From NCBI RefSeq assembly GCF_947331435.1, contig NZ_CAMZOF010000006.1, positions 434,001-498,000 of the forward strand: DNA of 64,000 nucleotides. Direction: 5' to 3'. Below the pieces are notes generated by a model. That model did not search any database, was not told the DNA's origin, and saw only the letters and a list, made by a program, of their open reading frames with translations. The stretch comes from Pelagibius sp. Alg239-R121. GTDB lineage: Bacteria; Pseudomonadota; Alphaproteobacteria; Kiloniellales; Kiloniellaceae. A program made the translations under genes and the position numbers. Below are positions 24,925-32,715 of the stretch, in pieces (position 1 is the first letter of the stretch; each line of letters begins with the position of its first letter).

Positions 24925-25278
24925 ATGCATGGAACGAGCCATTGGCCCGTCGTCACGGAGCCGGATTTATAACGTTCTAATCCGAAAGGGCAACGGAAAT
25001 TTGCGCCAATTCGTATTTATTCGCTTTTCCCATGTTTTCTGGCGCTTGCGGGAACCTGAAGACCGCTTTTGCCGTACCAAAGAGGCGATGTTCGCGGAGA
25101 GGACGCGATAACGTTTCCGGCAGTGGTTCTCCGATTCTCCGACGAATTACGAGTGTCTTCTCGCGGTTGAACGACCTTGAATTGTATCGCGCACTTGCTG
25201 CAATTATGTCTATTCGCGCTAGAAATGCAGGACTAGACTATACGAGCGGCCAATATTCCTGCTATCCTGCGAGTTCTT
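24925..25278. other. Intergenic region with presumed tRNA promoter
   Basis: Spacer between tRNA-Leu(GAG), read leftward, and the rightward DksA-type gene. It must hold promoters in both directions but I cannot pick a clear -35/-10 pair. No ORF here looks real. Confidence 0.45.
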
Positions 25279-25641
25279 GTGACCGATCGAAACGACATCG
25301 ATATTCCTGCCGTGACCAAACGCTTGCACGATCGCCGTGCCGAGCTTCAGGAGCTGACAGCCAGCAGTGAAGATCAGCGACGGCCCGTCGAACTGGACCA
25401 GACCCGTGTCGGTCGTCTGTCCCGTATGGATGCCCTGCAGAATCAAGCCATGTCGATAGAGACCGAGCGCCGCCGATCGATCGAGCTGAGTCGCATCGAA
25501 GCTGCATTGGAGCGCATTGCCGGCGGCGACTACGGTTACTGCCTGGTCTGCGGTGAAGATATCGCCATCAAACGGCTTGAACTCGATCCTACGGCCACGA
25601 CCTGCATCTCCTGTGCCCGCGACAGCCAGCACAAACATTAG
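25279..25641 (+). CDS. TraR/DksA-family zinc-finger protein
   Basis: A 120-residue protein: a long N-terminal helical hairpin rich in Arg and Glu (about 10-80, including the conserved ALERIAGGDYG-YC approach), then a four-cysteine zinc finger C88-x2-C91 and C109-x2-C112. These are the hallmarks of short DksA/TraR proteins, which enter the RNA polymerase secondary channel and alter initiation, often with ppGpp. The coiled-coil tip acidic pair of classical DksA is not obvious, so it may be a paralogue with a different effect. Start is GTG. Confidence 0.88.
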   Translation: MTDRNDIDIPAVTKRLHDRRAELQELTASSEDQRRPVELDQTRVGRLSRMDALQNQAMSIETERRRSIELSRIEAALERIAGGDYGYCLVCGEDIAIKRLELDPTATTCISCARDSQHKH

Positions 25642-25650
25642 TGGCTGAAT

Positions 25651-25680
25651 GGTGATTTTCACTCAGCTGGTGAAAAACCA
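25651..25680. repeat. Inverted hairpin element flanking a GNAT gene, left copy
   Basis: TTTTCAC, a 7-base loop TCAGCTG, then GTGAAAA: a 7-bp perfect stem extended outward by GGTGA and ACC. Its reverse complement aligns almost end to end with 26268-26297, with one base moved between the T- and A-runs and changes in the loop. It lies between the converging DksA-type and GNAT genes and could end transcripts from both sides, though no separate T-run follows. Confidence 0.5.
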
Positions 25681-25687
25681 ATAAAAT

Positions 25688-26215
25688 CTAGCTGTTACTC
25701 CCGCCTTCGTGCCAAATCAGATGCTTGCGTCCGGGGCGCGTCCCAGCCTGTCCGTCATGACGAAAGCCGATGCTCTGAAGCATATGCCACGAAACTTCGT
25801 TTTCCGGACGGCATTCGGCGATAATCCTGCGTGTTGGTATGGTGGCATGCAGCAGAGTGACCACGCTTGCCGCAGCTTCACGCGTATAACCTTGCCGACG
25901 ATAGGCCGCACCAGCCCAATACCCGATTTCGATGTCACCCGTGTTACGCAGATGACAGCCGACAACGGCGACCAGGGCCTGATCTGTTTTGCGTGTCGCT
26001 CCAATGAATTGCTCGTTCCCCGACATTCCGCGCCGGATCAGCGCCTCGATGTCGGCGAGCGTTGGTGCGGACTCGAAAAAGGGAATGCTCGCGATCACAT
26101 CAGCTTCGTCCGTGATTTCGAGCAAAGCCGGCGCGTCGCATAAAACCAGTGGGCGAAGCCGCAACCGCTCACTATCCACGTCAGGCAGCATGGTAAGCGT
26201 TCTATTATCTGACAT
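25688..26215 (-). CDS. GNAT N-acetyltransferase, RimJ/RimL type
   Basis: A 175-residue acetyltransferase. It opens with a RimL-like region (SERLRLRPLVLCDAPALLEI), followed by AVVGCHLRNTGDIEIGYWAG and the acetyl-CoA-binding YRRQGYTREAAASVV, then IIAECRPENEVSWHMLQSIGF, which is the typical N-x-x-S/A...L..GF helix. Members acetylate protein N-termini or small molecules. It sits between two inverted copies of a 30-base hairpin element. Target unknown. Confidence 0.88.
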   Translation of the reverse strand: MSDNRTLTMLPDVDSERLRLRPLVLCDAPALLEITDEADVIASIPFFESAPTLADIEALIRRGMSGNEQFIGATRKTDQALVAVVGCHLRNTGDIEIGYWAGAAYRRQGYTREAAASVVTLLHATIPTRRIIAECRPENEVSWHMLQSIGFRHDGQAGTRPGRKHLIWHEGGSNS

Positions 26216-26267
26216 GACAGGCGGCCGCTAATCTATCGCTCCGGCTTGACTTCGAGAGCCTGTACGA

Positions 26268-26297
26268 GGGTTTTCACCGGTTCAGTGAAAAATCACC
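26268..26297. repeat. Inverted hairpin element flanking a GNAT gene, right copy
   Basis: TTTTCAC, loop CGGTTCA, GTGAAAA, with flanking GGG and ATCACC. It is the inverted counterpart of 25651-25680. It lies between the DUF3126 gene stop (26318) and the GNAT gene start (26215), both leftward. Confidence 0.5.
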
Positions 26298-26317
26298 GGA
26301 CTCTTGTTCGTAGCGGT

Positions 26318-26536
26318 TCAGGGAGCCAGCGGCAGGTCGATGTCCAGAATCGCCATGTTGAAGGCATAGGAGGTTTCGCCCTCGTCTTCATCCTTGTAGA
26401 TGACGCCGATAAACTCACCGCCGATGCTGACCTCGACCGAATCGCTTTTCCTGGTCTTCATATCCAACGTGATCCGCTCAGTGTTGAACTTTTCGCGCAG
26501 ATAGCTCTGGATGCGCAGGATTTCTGATGTATCCAC
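26318..26536 (-). CDS. DUF3126 family protein
   Basis: A 72-residue protein that matches the alphaproteobacterial DUF3126 family in length and in pattern: an N-terminal helix EILRIQSYLREKF, then strands ITLDMKTRKSDSVEVSIGG and EFIGVIYKDEDEGETSY, and the end FNMAILDIDL. A small alpha/beta cytosolic protein of unknown function. The start is GTG at 26536 with CGGAG upstream. Confidence 0.88.
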   Translation of the reverse strand: MDTSEILRIQSYLREKFNTERITLDMKTRKSDSVEVSIGGEFIGVIYKDEDEGETSYAFNMAILDIDLPLAP

Positions 26537-26877
26537 GTTGGAACTCCGTTCTTTAGGCTTTGCTGCTTTGTGGTTACCGCTGCCTGCACTGCCCTGTCAT
26601 TGACGAAGGGTCGCAGTCGCGCAACTAAGCAGTCCCTTAACATATTGATCGTTCTTACGGCTTTTCCAACGGAATAGTTGCTGTTGGTTAAGCTTCTCCC
26701 CCGAGCCGCGTCCCTAGGGTTAGCAGGCACTGTCGGGGCACTGCAATGGTCAATTTTCGTCTTTGGAACAGTCAATTGGCAGATAGAATAAATCTTGTCA
26801 TTACATAGTAAATAAAAATTTATTCAAATTAATCGTTAAATTATTATGTAATATTATGGTAAAGATAAAATATATAC
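26537..26877. other. Intergenic region, strongly AT-rich on its right side
   Basis: No gene recognised. From about 26780 to 26880 it is almost all A and T, which is in sharp contrast to its surroundings and ends at the -35 element of the promoter at 26878-26906. This may act as an UP element or as a site for a nucleoid protein. Confidence 0.5.
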
Positions 26878-26906
26878 TTGACTTATTTCAATACGTACAA
26901 TATATA
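26878..26906 (+). promoter_or_regulatory. Near-consensus sigma70 promoter
   Basis: TTGACT (26878-26883), a 17-base spacer, and TATATA (26901-26906). Transcription would begin 6-8 bases after the -10, i.e. at or next to the ATG at 26914, so the message would have no leader. It is one of the best-matching promoters in the window. Confidence 0.6.
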
Positions 26907-26913
26907 TCTCGTT

Positions 26914-27132
26914 ATGATTATCCAAAGTCCCATGACGCCAGCAGCAGTGCGCGATGGCGATACTTCTGCGGCTCCGTCCCTGGTGGCCAATCAGCCACGG
27001 ATATCTCAGTCGACCGCTCCGGAAACCTCCCGGCCGGTTGAAGCCAGCGATCATGCGGAGATCGTCCGCGGAGACGACTCGGCACCCAGCGAAGCGTCCG
27101 GTCGCGGCAGCCTGGTCGACGTATCGGTCTGA
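26914..27132 (+). CDS. 72-residue disordered protein from an apparently leaderless mRNA
   Basis: The product is hydrophilic and rich in Ser, Ala, Pro and Glu, without Cys, Trp or a membrane span, so it is probably disordered; it ends in GSLVDVSV. I know no family for it. ATG 26914 coincides with the predicted transcription start of the promoter at 26878-26906. An in-frame ATG at 26932 would have an 18-base leader but no ribosome binding site. A perfect 12-bp terminator follows 36 bases after the stop. Promoter, ORF and terminator form a compact unit, which argues that this is a real gene although its product is plain. The last residues resemble those of the acidic protein at 1517-2596 (VDISV). 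Confidence 0.6.
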   Translation: MIIQSPMTPAAVRDGDTSAAPSLVANQPRISQSTAPETSRPVEASDHAEIVRGDDSAPSEASGRGSLVDVSV

Positions 27133-27168
27133 TATTACAGAAAGTTCGGCAATAAAGTCGGATCAATC

Positions 27169-27202
27169 ACCCATAGCCGGACACCGGCTATGGGTTTATT
27201 TC
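27169..27202 (+). terminator. Intrinsic terminator after the 72-residue gene
   Basis: ACCCATAGCCGG, loop ACA, CCGGCTATGGGT: a perfect 12-bp stem followed by TTATTTCG. It ends rightward transcription before the oppositely oriented VOC gene. Confidence 0.8.
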
Positions 27203-27237
27203 GTTTGACCCAACAGCGGAGTCAATTCGGGAGTGCT

Positions 27238-27648
27238 TCAGCGCGGATCATAGGCGAATTCCACGCGCAGGCCGCCGGGTTCGCGAATCATGGTGTGAAT
27301 CTTCGGTCCTGCCCCAGAGGGCTCCGGGGAGAACTCGACATTTACGCCAGGCCAGGACGCGACCGCTTCGAAAAGCGTGTTGAGGGAGGCCTCATCCGCC
27401 ACTTTGAGAGCCAGATGATGGAGGCCGACATTCTGGTGCCGGTCGAAGGAAATACAGCCGTCCGGATCTTTCACCTGCCACAGGGTCAGCACCGATTTCC
27501 CATCCGAAACGAACGCTGCCGGGTATTCGGGTTTGCCGCCGACCTTTTTCCAACCGAGGCAATTCGTAAAGAAACCTTCCGAGGCTTCGAGGTTCTGGAC
27601 GGCAAGCCCAACGTGATCGACGCCAAGTGTCAGAGGGGAATCCGGCAC
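27238..27648 (-). CDS. VOC-family protein (glyoxalase-like)
   Basis: A 136-residue two-module VOC protein. LGVDHVGLAVQNLEASEGFF starts the first unit and NVGLHHLALKVADEAS the second; GLRVEFAYDP is the last strand. Metal ligand candidates are His12 (DHVG), His of LHHLA and the Glu of RVEF. GTG 27648 follows AAGGAGACATATC. The MTA/SAH nucleosidase gene ends 32 bases upstream in the same direction, so they are probably cotranscribed. This pairing might hint at handling of reactive sugar-phosphate or aldehyde by-products, but that is speculation. Confidence 0.8.
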   Translation of the reverse strand: MPDSPLTLGVDHVGLAVQNLEASEGFFTNCLGWKKVGGKPEYPAAFVSDGKSVLTLWQVKDPDGCISFDRHQNVGLHHLALKVADEASLNTLFEAVASWPGVNVEFSPEPSGAGPKIHTMIREPGGLRVEFAYDPR

Positions 27649-27680
27649 GATATGTCTCCTTTAATGGAAGTCATGATTGC

Positions 27681-28469
27681 TTAAAGCACGGTAATCAGCC
27701 GCCGCAGCACAATGGCGGCACCGGCGGCTGTTTCATGCAGGAACTTGATGAAGTCGATGCCGCTTTCCTCGCCGGCGAGATCACTCAGAGAGCGCACGAC
27801 AAGCCAGTCAACGCCGAAACGTTCTGCGACCTGGGCGACGGCGGCGCCCTCCATCTCAACCGCCTGCCCGCCCAGTTCGTTATGAAGGCGGTTGCGGGTG
27901 GCGGTGCAGTTGACGAACTGGTCACCGGTCAGGATCGTCCCGAATTGAAGCGTTGGGGTTCGGGCCGTACCGCCACTGGCCTCGGCGGAGAGTTCAGGCA
28001 ACACAAAGCCTTTCAATGCCTGTTCGATGCGAGTGTGCAGCGCACCGTCCAGATGATATCCGAAGCGCTCGCTGGGCATGAAAATCGGCAGATGTCCGGG
28101 GTGATAGCTCTCGGTCACCTCATTATTGATGATGCCGTAGTCATGCTGGATCAGATGTTTGCCGATGACCACGTCGCCCACGCCGAGCGCCGGATCGAGT
28201 CCGCCCGCGACGCCAGAAAACAGCAGGCTCCGGCAATTGAAGTTCTGCGCCAGGATGGTCGCAACCACTGCGGCATTCACTTTGCCCATGCCGGCCTCGA
28301 CCAGAATGCAGCGCTTGCCCTCAAGCAGGCCCTCTGCAAAGTCGAAGCCGCCAAAGCTGGTGCTTTTTTCCTTCTGAAAGGCATCGCCGAACTGTGCGAT
28401 TTCGTCCGGGATCGCACAGATGATCCCAATGGCTGCGGATTCTTGCGCGGACAGGTCATGCTCGGGCAC
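27681..28469 (-). CDS. mtnN: 5'-methylthioadenosine/S-adenosylhomocysteine nucleosidase
   Basis: A 262-residue PNP/UDP-fold hydrolase. Family marks: IGIICAIPDEI with Glu23 in the active-site entrance, VEAGMGKVNAA, LLFSGVAGGLDP, GDQFV near the centre, the ribose-binding VEMEGAAVAQVAERFG and the catalytic Asp in RSLSDLAG. It cleaves MTA and SAH to adenine and the thioribose or ribosyl-homocysteine, thus recycling methyl-cycle by-products. It starts with GTG at 28469 after AAGGAG. The protein is longer than E. coli MtnN (232), mostly by an N-terminal extension and an internal loop (about 138-165), so a relative such as futalosine hydrolase cannot be fully excluded. Confidence 0.85.
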   Translation of the reverse strand: MPEHDLSAQESAAIGIICAIPDEIAQFGDAFQKEKSTSFGGFDFAEGLLEGKRCILVEAGMGKVNAAVVATILAQNFNCRSLLFSGVAGGLDPALGVGDVVIGKHLIQHDYGIINNEVTESYHPGHLPIFMPSERFGYHLDGALHTRIEQALKGFVLPELSAEASGGTARTPTLQFGTILTGDQFVNCTATRNRLHNELGGQAVEMEGAAVAQVAERFGVDWLVVRSLSDLAGEESGIDFIKFLHETAAGAAIVLRRLITVL

Positions 28470-28634
28470 GGGCGACTCCTTGGTTGAGGAAAGCTACAAA
28501 GCTATACGGTCTTGGCGGGCGGCAATTCAAGCCTTTCGCTTTGCGAATGAAACGATCACGCACTAGTCTGCGCCGAGTTTGTGCGGTGCGGATGAAGCGT
28601 GCCGGGATTTTGATGTTTCCAAGGAGGAACAAGC

Positions 28635-29480
28635 GTGCAGTTTCAAGGCACCGAAGCTTACGTAGCGACTGAGGATTTGAAGGTTGGCGTCAATGCGGCA
28701 ATCACGCTGGAACGGCCCCTGTTGGTCAAGGGCGAACCGGGCACCGGAAAAACGGTTTTGGCAGCGCAAGTCGCTCAATCCCTGGGCCGCAACTTGATCG
28801 AATGGAACATCAAATCAACGACAAAAGCCCAGCATGGTCTTTATGAGTACGATGCCGTTGCCCGCCTGCGTGACGGCCAATTGGGTGATGAGCGGGTCAA
28901 CGATATTTCCAACTACATTATCAAGGGCAAGCTCTGGGAAGCCTTCAACGCCGATGTCGCACCGGTGCTGCTGATCGACGAAATCGATAAGGCAGATATC
29001 GAGTTTCCCAACGACCTGCTGCAGGAACTCGACCGCATGGAGTTCTATGTCCATGAGACCAAGCAGCTGATCAAAGCGCGCAACCGGCCGATCGTGATCA
29101 TCACCTCCAACAACGAGAAGGAACTGCCGGATGCCTTCCTTCGGCGATGCTTCTTTCACTACATCCGCTTTCCCGATCGAGACACCATGGAGCAGATCGT
29201 TCAAGTTCACTATCCTGATGTAAAACAACAACTTCTCCGCGATGCTTTGACCGTTTTCTATGAAGTCCGGGATGTCACGGGCCTGCGGAAAAAGCCTTCG
29301 ACATCGGAACTGCTCGATTGGCTGAAACTGTTGATGTCAGAGGACATGCCCGAGGATGTACTGCGGGCACACGATCGTTCCAGCATGATCCCGCCTCTTT
29401 ATGGCGCGCTGCTGAAGTCTGAACAGGACGTGCATCTGTTTGAAAGGCTTGCTTTTCTGAACAGGCGCGAGCGGACCTGA
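28635..29480 (+). CDS. MoxR-family AAA+ ATPase
   Basis: A 281-residue AAA+ protein with Walker A GEPGTGKT (33-40), Walker B LLIDEIDKAD, sensor 1 IITSNNEKELPDAFLRR with the arginine finger region FLRRC, and a C-terminal lid. It starts with GTG after a strong AAGGAGGA. MoxR ATPases work as chaperone-like remodelers with a VWA partner, commonly to load metals or activate enzymes (methanol or CO dehydrogenase for the named members). Its partner follows 44 bases downstream. No client enzyme is encoded alongside. Confidence 0.93.
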   Translation: MQFQGTEAYVATEDLKVGVNAAITLERPLLVKGEPGTGKTVLAAQVAQSLGRNLIEWNIKSTTKAQHGLYEYDAVARLRDGQLGDERVNDISNYIIKGKLWEAFNADVAPVLLIDEIDKADIEFPNDLLQELDRMEFYVHETKQLIKARNRPIVIITSNNEKELPDAFLRRCFFHYIRFPDRDTMEQIVQVHYPDVKQQLLRDALTVFYEVRDVTGLRKKPSTSELLDWLKLLMSEDMPEDVLRAHDRSSMIPPLYGALLKSEQDVHLFERLAFLNRRERT

Positions 29481-29524
29481 TTGGGATAGCATAACGCCTC
29501 AAGGACCAGGAAAGCTGCGAAGCG

Positions 29525-30709
29525 ATGTTTCTGAAACTCTTTTTTGAACTGCGGGACGCAGAGGTGCCGGTCACCTTGCGCGAATATCTCGATCTGTTGA
29601 ACGCGGTACAATCGGGTGTAGCGGACTACCGGGTCGACGACTTCTATTACCTGGCGCGGACGGTGCTGGTGAAGGACGAACGCTACCTGGATCGGTTCGA
29701 TCAGGTTTTTGGACATGTCTTCAAAGGCTTGGAGAAAGCAGAAGGCGTCGGACGTGAAGCCGAAATTCCCGAAGAATGGCTGCGCAAGCTCACCGAACTC
29801 AATCTGACGGACGAGGAAAAAGCCAAGATTAAGGCCATGGGTGGCTGGGATGCTCTGATGGAAACCTTGAAAAAACGGCTTGAGGAGCAAGAAGGCCGGC
29901 ACCAGGGCGGCAGCAAGTGGATCGGTACCGGCGGCACCTCGCCCTACGGCGCGTACGGCTACAATCCAGAGGGCGTACGTATCGGCCAGGATGGGAACCG
30001 GAATTTCAGCGCGGTCAAGGTCTGGGATAAGCGCGAATTCAAGGACCTGGACTCTAACGTCGAGCTTGGGACCCGCAACATCAAGATGGCGTTGCGCCGC
30101 CTGCGCAGCTTCGCGCGCGAAGGAGCCGCGACTGAACTGGATCTTGACGACACCATTTCCTCCACCGCGCGTAATGGCGGCTGGCTGGACGTAAAACTGG
30201 TCCCCGAGCGGCACAACGCGGTGAAACTGTTATTGATGCTTGATGTCGGCGGTTCCATGGATCCCCACGTGAAGACCTGCGAAGAGCTGTTTTCGGCTGC
30301 CCGGACCGAGTTCAAGCATCTGGAATATTATTACTTCCACAACTGCCCCTACGAGGCTTTGTGGCGGGAGAACCGGCGCCGCTGGAACGAAACCACAGAC
30401 ACCTGGGAGGTTCTGAACACCTACCCTTCCGACTACAAGCTGGTCTTTGTCGGCGACGCCTCCATGAGTCCTTATGAAATCACCTATCCCGGTGGTAGCG
30501 TCGAGCATATGAATAAGGAGGCGGGCGCGGTCTGGATCCAGCGTTTGTTACGTGCCTATCCCTCGGCCGTATGGTTGAACCCCATGAAAGAATCCTACTG
30601 GGGGTACACGACCTCGATCGGAATCGTCCAGCAGCTGATGGAAGGGCGTATGTTCCCCATGACCTTGGAAGGGCTGGATGCCGCCATGAGGGAATTGGCA
30701 ACGCGCTGA
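29525..30709 (+). CDS. VWA-domain (CoxE-like) protein
   Basis: A 394-residue partner of the preceding MoxR ATPase. The N-terminal part is helical (ELRDAEVPVTLREYLDLLNA). A linker around 120-160 is Gly-rich. The von Willebrand factor A domain starts near 230: its MIDAS loop reads D240-V-G-G-S244, where the usual D-x-S-x-S has Gly in place of the first Ser. Later FVGDASMSPYEI and RLLRAYPSAVWLNP fit the domain core. MoxR/VWA pairs assemble or activate target enzymes; the target here is unknown. Confidence 0.88.
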   Translation: MFLKLFFELRDAEVPVTLREYLDLLNAVQSGVADYRVDDFYYLARTVLVKDERYLDRFDQVFGHVFKGLEKAEGVGREAEIPEEWLRKLTELNLTDEEKAKIKAMGGWDALMETLKKRLEEQEGRHQGGSKWIGTGGTSPYGAYGYNPEGVRIGQDGNRNFSAVKVWDKREFKDLDSNVELGTRNIKMALRRLRSFAREGAATELDLDDTISSTARNGGWLDVKLVPERHNAVKLLLMLDVGGSMDPHVKTCEELFSAARTEFKHLEYYYFHNCPYEALWRENRRRWNETTDTWEVLNTYPSDYKLVFVGDASMSPYEITYPGGSVEHMNKEAGAVWIQRLLRAYPSAVWLNPMKESYWGYTTSIGIVQQLMEGRMFPMTLEGLDAAMRELATR

Positions 30710-31061
30710 AGCCTGGCCACTTCACTTCGAAGCCGTTTCATTCCGAACCTACACAAACGAAAATCAGCCACTTTACAATCAGATAGAGGGCGGAGAAGAA
30801 TTGCGGCAACAGCGCTGGAGGCCTGGGGTATCGCAAGGCGCGGAGCAAGAATGCCCAACTTAGCGCCCGCCGTTTCCGCGTTTCTTCGGTTGAAATTCTT
30901 CTCTATTAATCGCAGCCCTTGAGTTGTGCCAGGATATCATATTACAATTTTATTACAGGTTCGGACTGGTTTTTTGCTGGTAAACCTGCGCTTAATTGTT
31001 TGGTAACAAAGCAAGATTGCTTTCGGGTTTTTTATTTGTTTCAGTGCGAGAGGCGTATTCG
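30710..31061. other. Intergenic region upstream of the surface-polymer locus
   Basis: No gene recognised. The right half (about 30930-31060) is AT-rich and should carry the promoter of the next three genes, but a clear hexamer pair is not evident. A small AAAGCA/TGCTTT hairpin lies at 31008-31023 with a T-run a few bases later. Confidence 0.45.
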
Positions 31062-31298
31062 ATGAAGAAATCATTCTCTGCTTTTTTAATAGCAGCTCCA
31101 TTTATTTTGATCTCGCAACCTTCCTACGCTTACCTTGATCCTGGTACCGGGGCCTTTTTGCTTCAGGCGTTACTCGGCGGTGTTGCGGGTGTTCTTGTGG
31201 TCGGCCGAATTTATTGGGCGAAGATCAAGGGTTTTTTCCGCGGGACGCCAGCGAAATCTCCTGAAGCTGCACAGCCAAGCAGAATAGATGAAGCCTGA
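31062..31298 (+). CDS. Small signal-peptide / single-span protein with YLDPGTG motif
   Basis: A 78-residue protein: signal peptide ending SQPSYA (cut expected after residue 23), mature N-terminus YLDPGTGAFLLQ, one transmembrane helix (about 33-51), then a basic tail starting YWAKIKGFF. Start ATG 31062 is fixed by the signal peptide; the longer frame adds atypical residues. Small proteins with a mature YLDPGTG start recur next to polysaccharide and methyltransferase/sulfatase genes in many Proteobacteria as far as I recall, but they have no assigned role. It overlaps the next gene by 11 bases. A related design (YVGPGLG) occurs at 43756-43974. Confidence 0.8.
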   Translation: MKKSFSAFLIAAPFILISQPSYAYLDPGTGAFLLQALLGGVAGVLVVGRIYWAKIKGFFRGTPAKSPEAAQPSRIDEA

Positions 31299-32679
31299 TC
31301 CCGGGTCGTTTCGTGACCCTAGTGGCCGTGTCTATAGCAGGGATGGCCACATCTATCGGACGGTGAGTGCCGCTGCCGCCGAGGAATTCGATGCGGTACG
31401 GGCAACCGGTATCATTGAGGAGTTGGAACGCGAAGGGCTTGTCGTCGGGACCGACGAAGCTGATGCGGGGAAGCTTGGGCTGGACATCGAATCCGGTGGC
31501 CGCGTGCTGGAACACGAACGGATTCCCTTTGTTTCTTATTATTACGAATGGCCTTTCTCCGCGCTGAAAGCGGCGGCTCTGCTGCATCTTCGCATGCACC
31601 TGCGGGCCTTGTCCAAAGGCGTAACACTCAAGGATGCCACTGCGTACAACGTGCAGTTCAAGGGCTCCCAGCCGGTGTTCATCGATCTGCTGTCGTTCAC
31701 CCCCTACATCGAAGGTCATATTTGGGAGGGGCATCGTCAGTTTTGCGAACAGTTCCTTAATCCTTTGCTCTTGCGCGCTCTGCTTGGTGTCCCCCACAAC
31801 GCCTGGTGCCGCGGTTCGATGGAGGGCATCGATAGTGGAGAACTGAGTCGACTGCTGCCCCTGCGCCGCAAGTTCAATCCCAAGATCCTCATGCATGTGA
31901 CGCTTCTGTCGCGGCTGCAGACACTGGGTGCTGGGGATCGCGATGCGACGTTGGAGACCATGTCGATGCCGCCGGTTCTGCCGCGAGAAAAACTCGTGCG
32001 CATGCTGGAGAAGCTTGAGAGTTGGATCGAGGGCTTGAGTCCGGCAGATACTGGAAAAACGGTTTGGGCCGACTATGAGAACGACAATATTTACGATTCC
32101 GAGGAACGGGCTGCGAAACACGAGTTCATTGCCAAGACCGTGACGGAACAGCGGCCTTCCCTTGTCTGGGATATCGGCTGCAATACCGGCGAATTCAGCG
32201 AAACGGCCCTCAAGGCCGGCGCCGAATATGGCATCGGCTTTGATTTTGACCAAAATGCCTTGGATTCAGCCTTCACCAGAAGCAGCAAAAAGGAACTGGC
32301 GCTTCTGCCTCTGTTCCTGGATGCAGCAAACCCTTCGCCCAATCAGGGTTGGAACGAACAGGAACGCAGTGGTTACAACGGCCGCATCTGCGCCGACTGC
32401 GTGCTTGGTCTGGCGTTGGTGCATCATCTTGCGATCGGAAAAAACATTCCCTTGCGCGCTGTGGTTCACTGGCTGATGGCCACAGCGCCTCTGGGCGTCG
32501 TGGAATTCGTCCCTAAAAACGATTCCATGGTCAAACAGATGCTGGCTTTGCGGGAAGACATCTTCCCTGACTATACGGCCGAGAATTTCGAGGCCTATAT
32601 CAAGGAAAAGGGAGAAATCCTGGGCAAACAGCAGACATCGAAATCCGGACGCTGTCTATACCTCTATAAAAGGCGATGA
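31288..32679 (+). CDS. NoeA-like SAM-dependent methyltransferase
   Basis: A 463-residue cytoplasmic protein in two parts. The N-terminal half (to about 230) has LKDATAYNVQF then PVFIDLLSFTP and resembles the N-terminal region of rhizobial nodulation protein NoeA. The C-terminal half is a class I methyltransferase with motif I VWDIGCNTGEFS (near 292-303), the acidic end of strand 2 in IGFDFDQ, and LGLALVHHLAIG as motif IV region. NoeA-like proteins are tied to methylation of surface or signal glycans; here the target could be the polymer handled by the neighbouring sulfatase-fold enzyme. It overlaps the small gene before it, indicating coupling. Confidence 0.82.
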   Translation: MKPDPGSFRDPSGRVYSRDGHIYRTVSAAAAEEFDAVRATGIIEELEREGLVVGTDEADAGKLGLDIESGGRVLEHERIPFVSYYYEWPFSALKAAALLHLRMHLRALSKGVTLKDATAYNVQFKGSQPVFIDLLSFTPYIEGHIWEGHRQFCEQFLNPLLLRALLGVPHNAWCRGSMEGIDSGELSRLLPLRRKFNPKILMHVTLLSRLQTLGAGDRDATLETMSMPPVLPREKLVRMLEKLESWIEGLSPADTGKTVWADYENDNIYDSEERAAKHEFIAKTVTEQRPSLVWDIGCNTGEFSETALKAGAEYGIGFDFDQNALDSAFTRSSKKELALLPLFLDAANPSPNQGWNEQERSGYNGRICADCVLGLALVHHLAIGKNIPLRAVVHWLMATAPLGVVEFVPKNDSMVKQMLALREDIFPDYTAENFEAYIKEKGEILGKQQTSKSGRCLYLYKRR

Positions 32680-32715
32680 TCGAAGGCATCTCTATAAAAG
32701 GCAATGAGCGAAGGC
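32662..32715 (+). repeat. 28-bp tandem duplication at a gene junction
   Basis: Bases 32662-32687 and 32690-32715 match at 24 of 26 positions (both begin CTCTATAAAAGGC and end CGAAGGC). The period is 28. The first copy holds the NoeA-like gene end and an ATGA overlap at 32676-32679; the second copy holds the ATG (32704) that starts the next gene in a different frame. Confidence 0.75.

Noticed and set aside
31008-31030. Terminator or attenuator before the YLDPGTG gene
   Set aside because: The stem AAAGCA/TGCTTT is only 6 bp and AT-rich, and CGGG separates it from the T-run; too weak to call.
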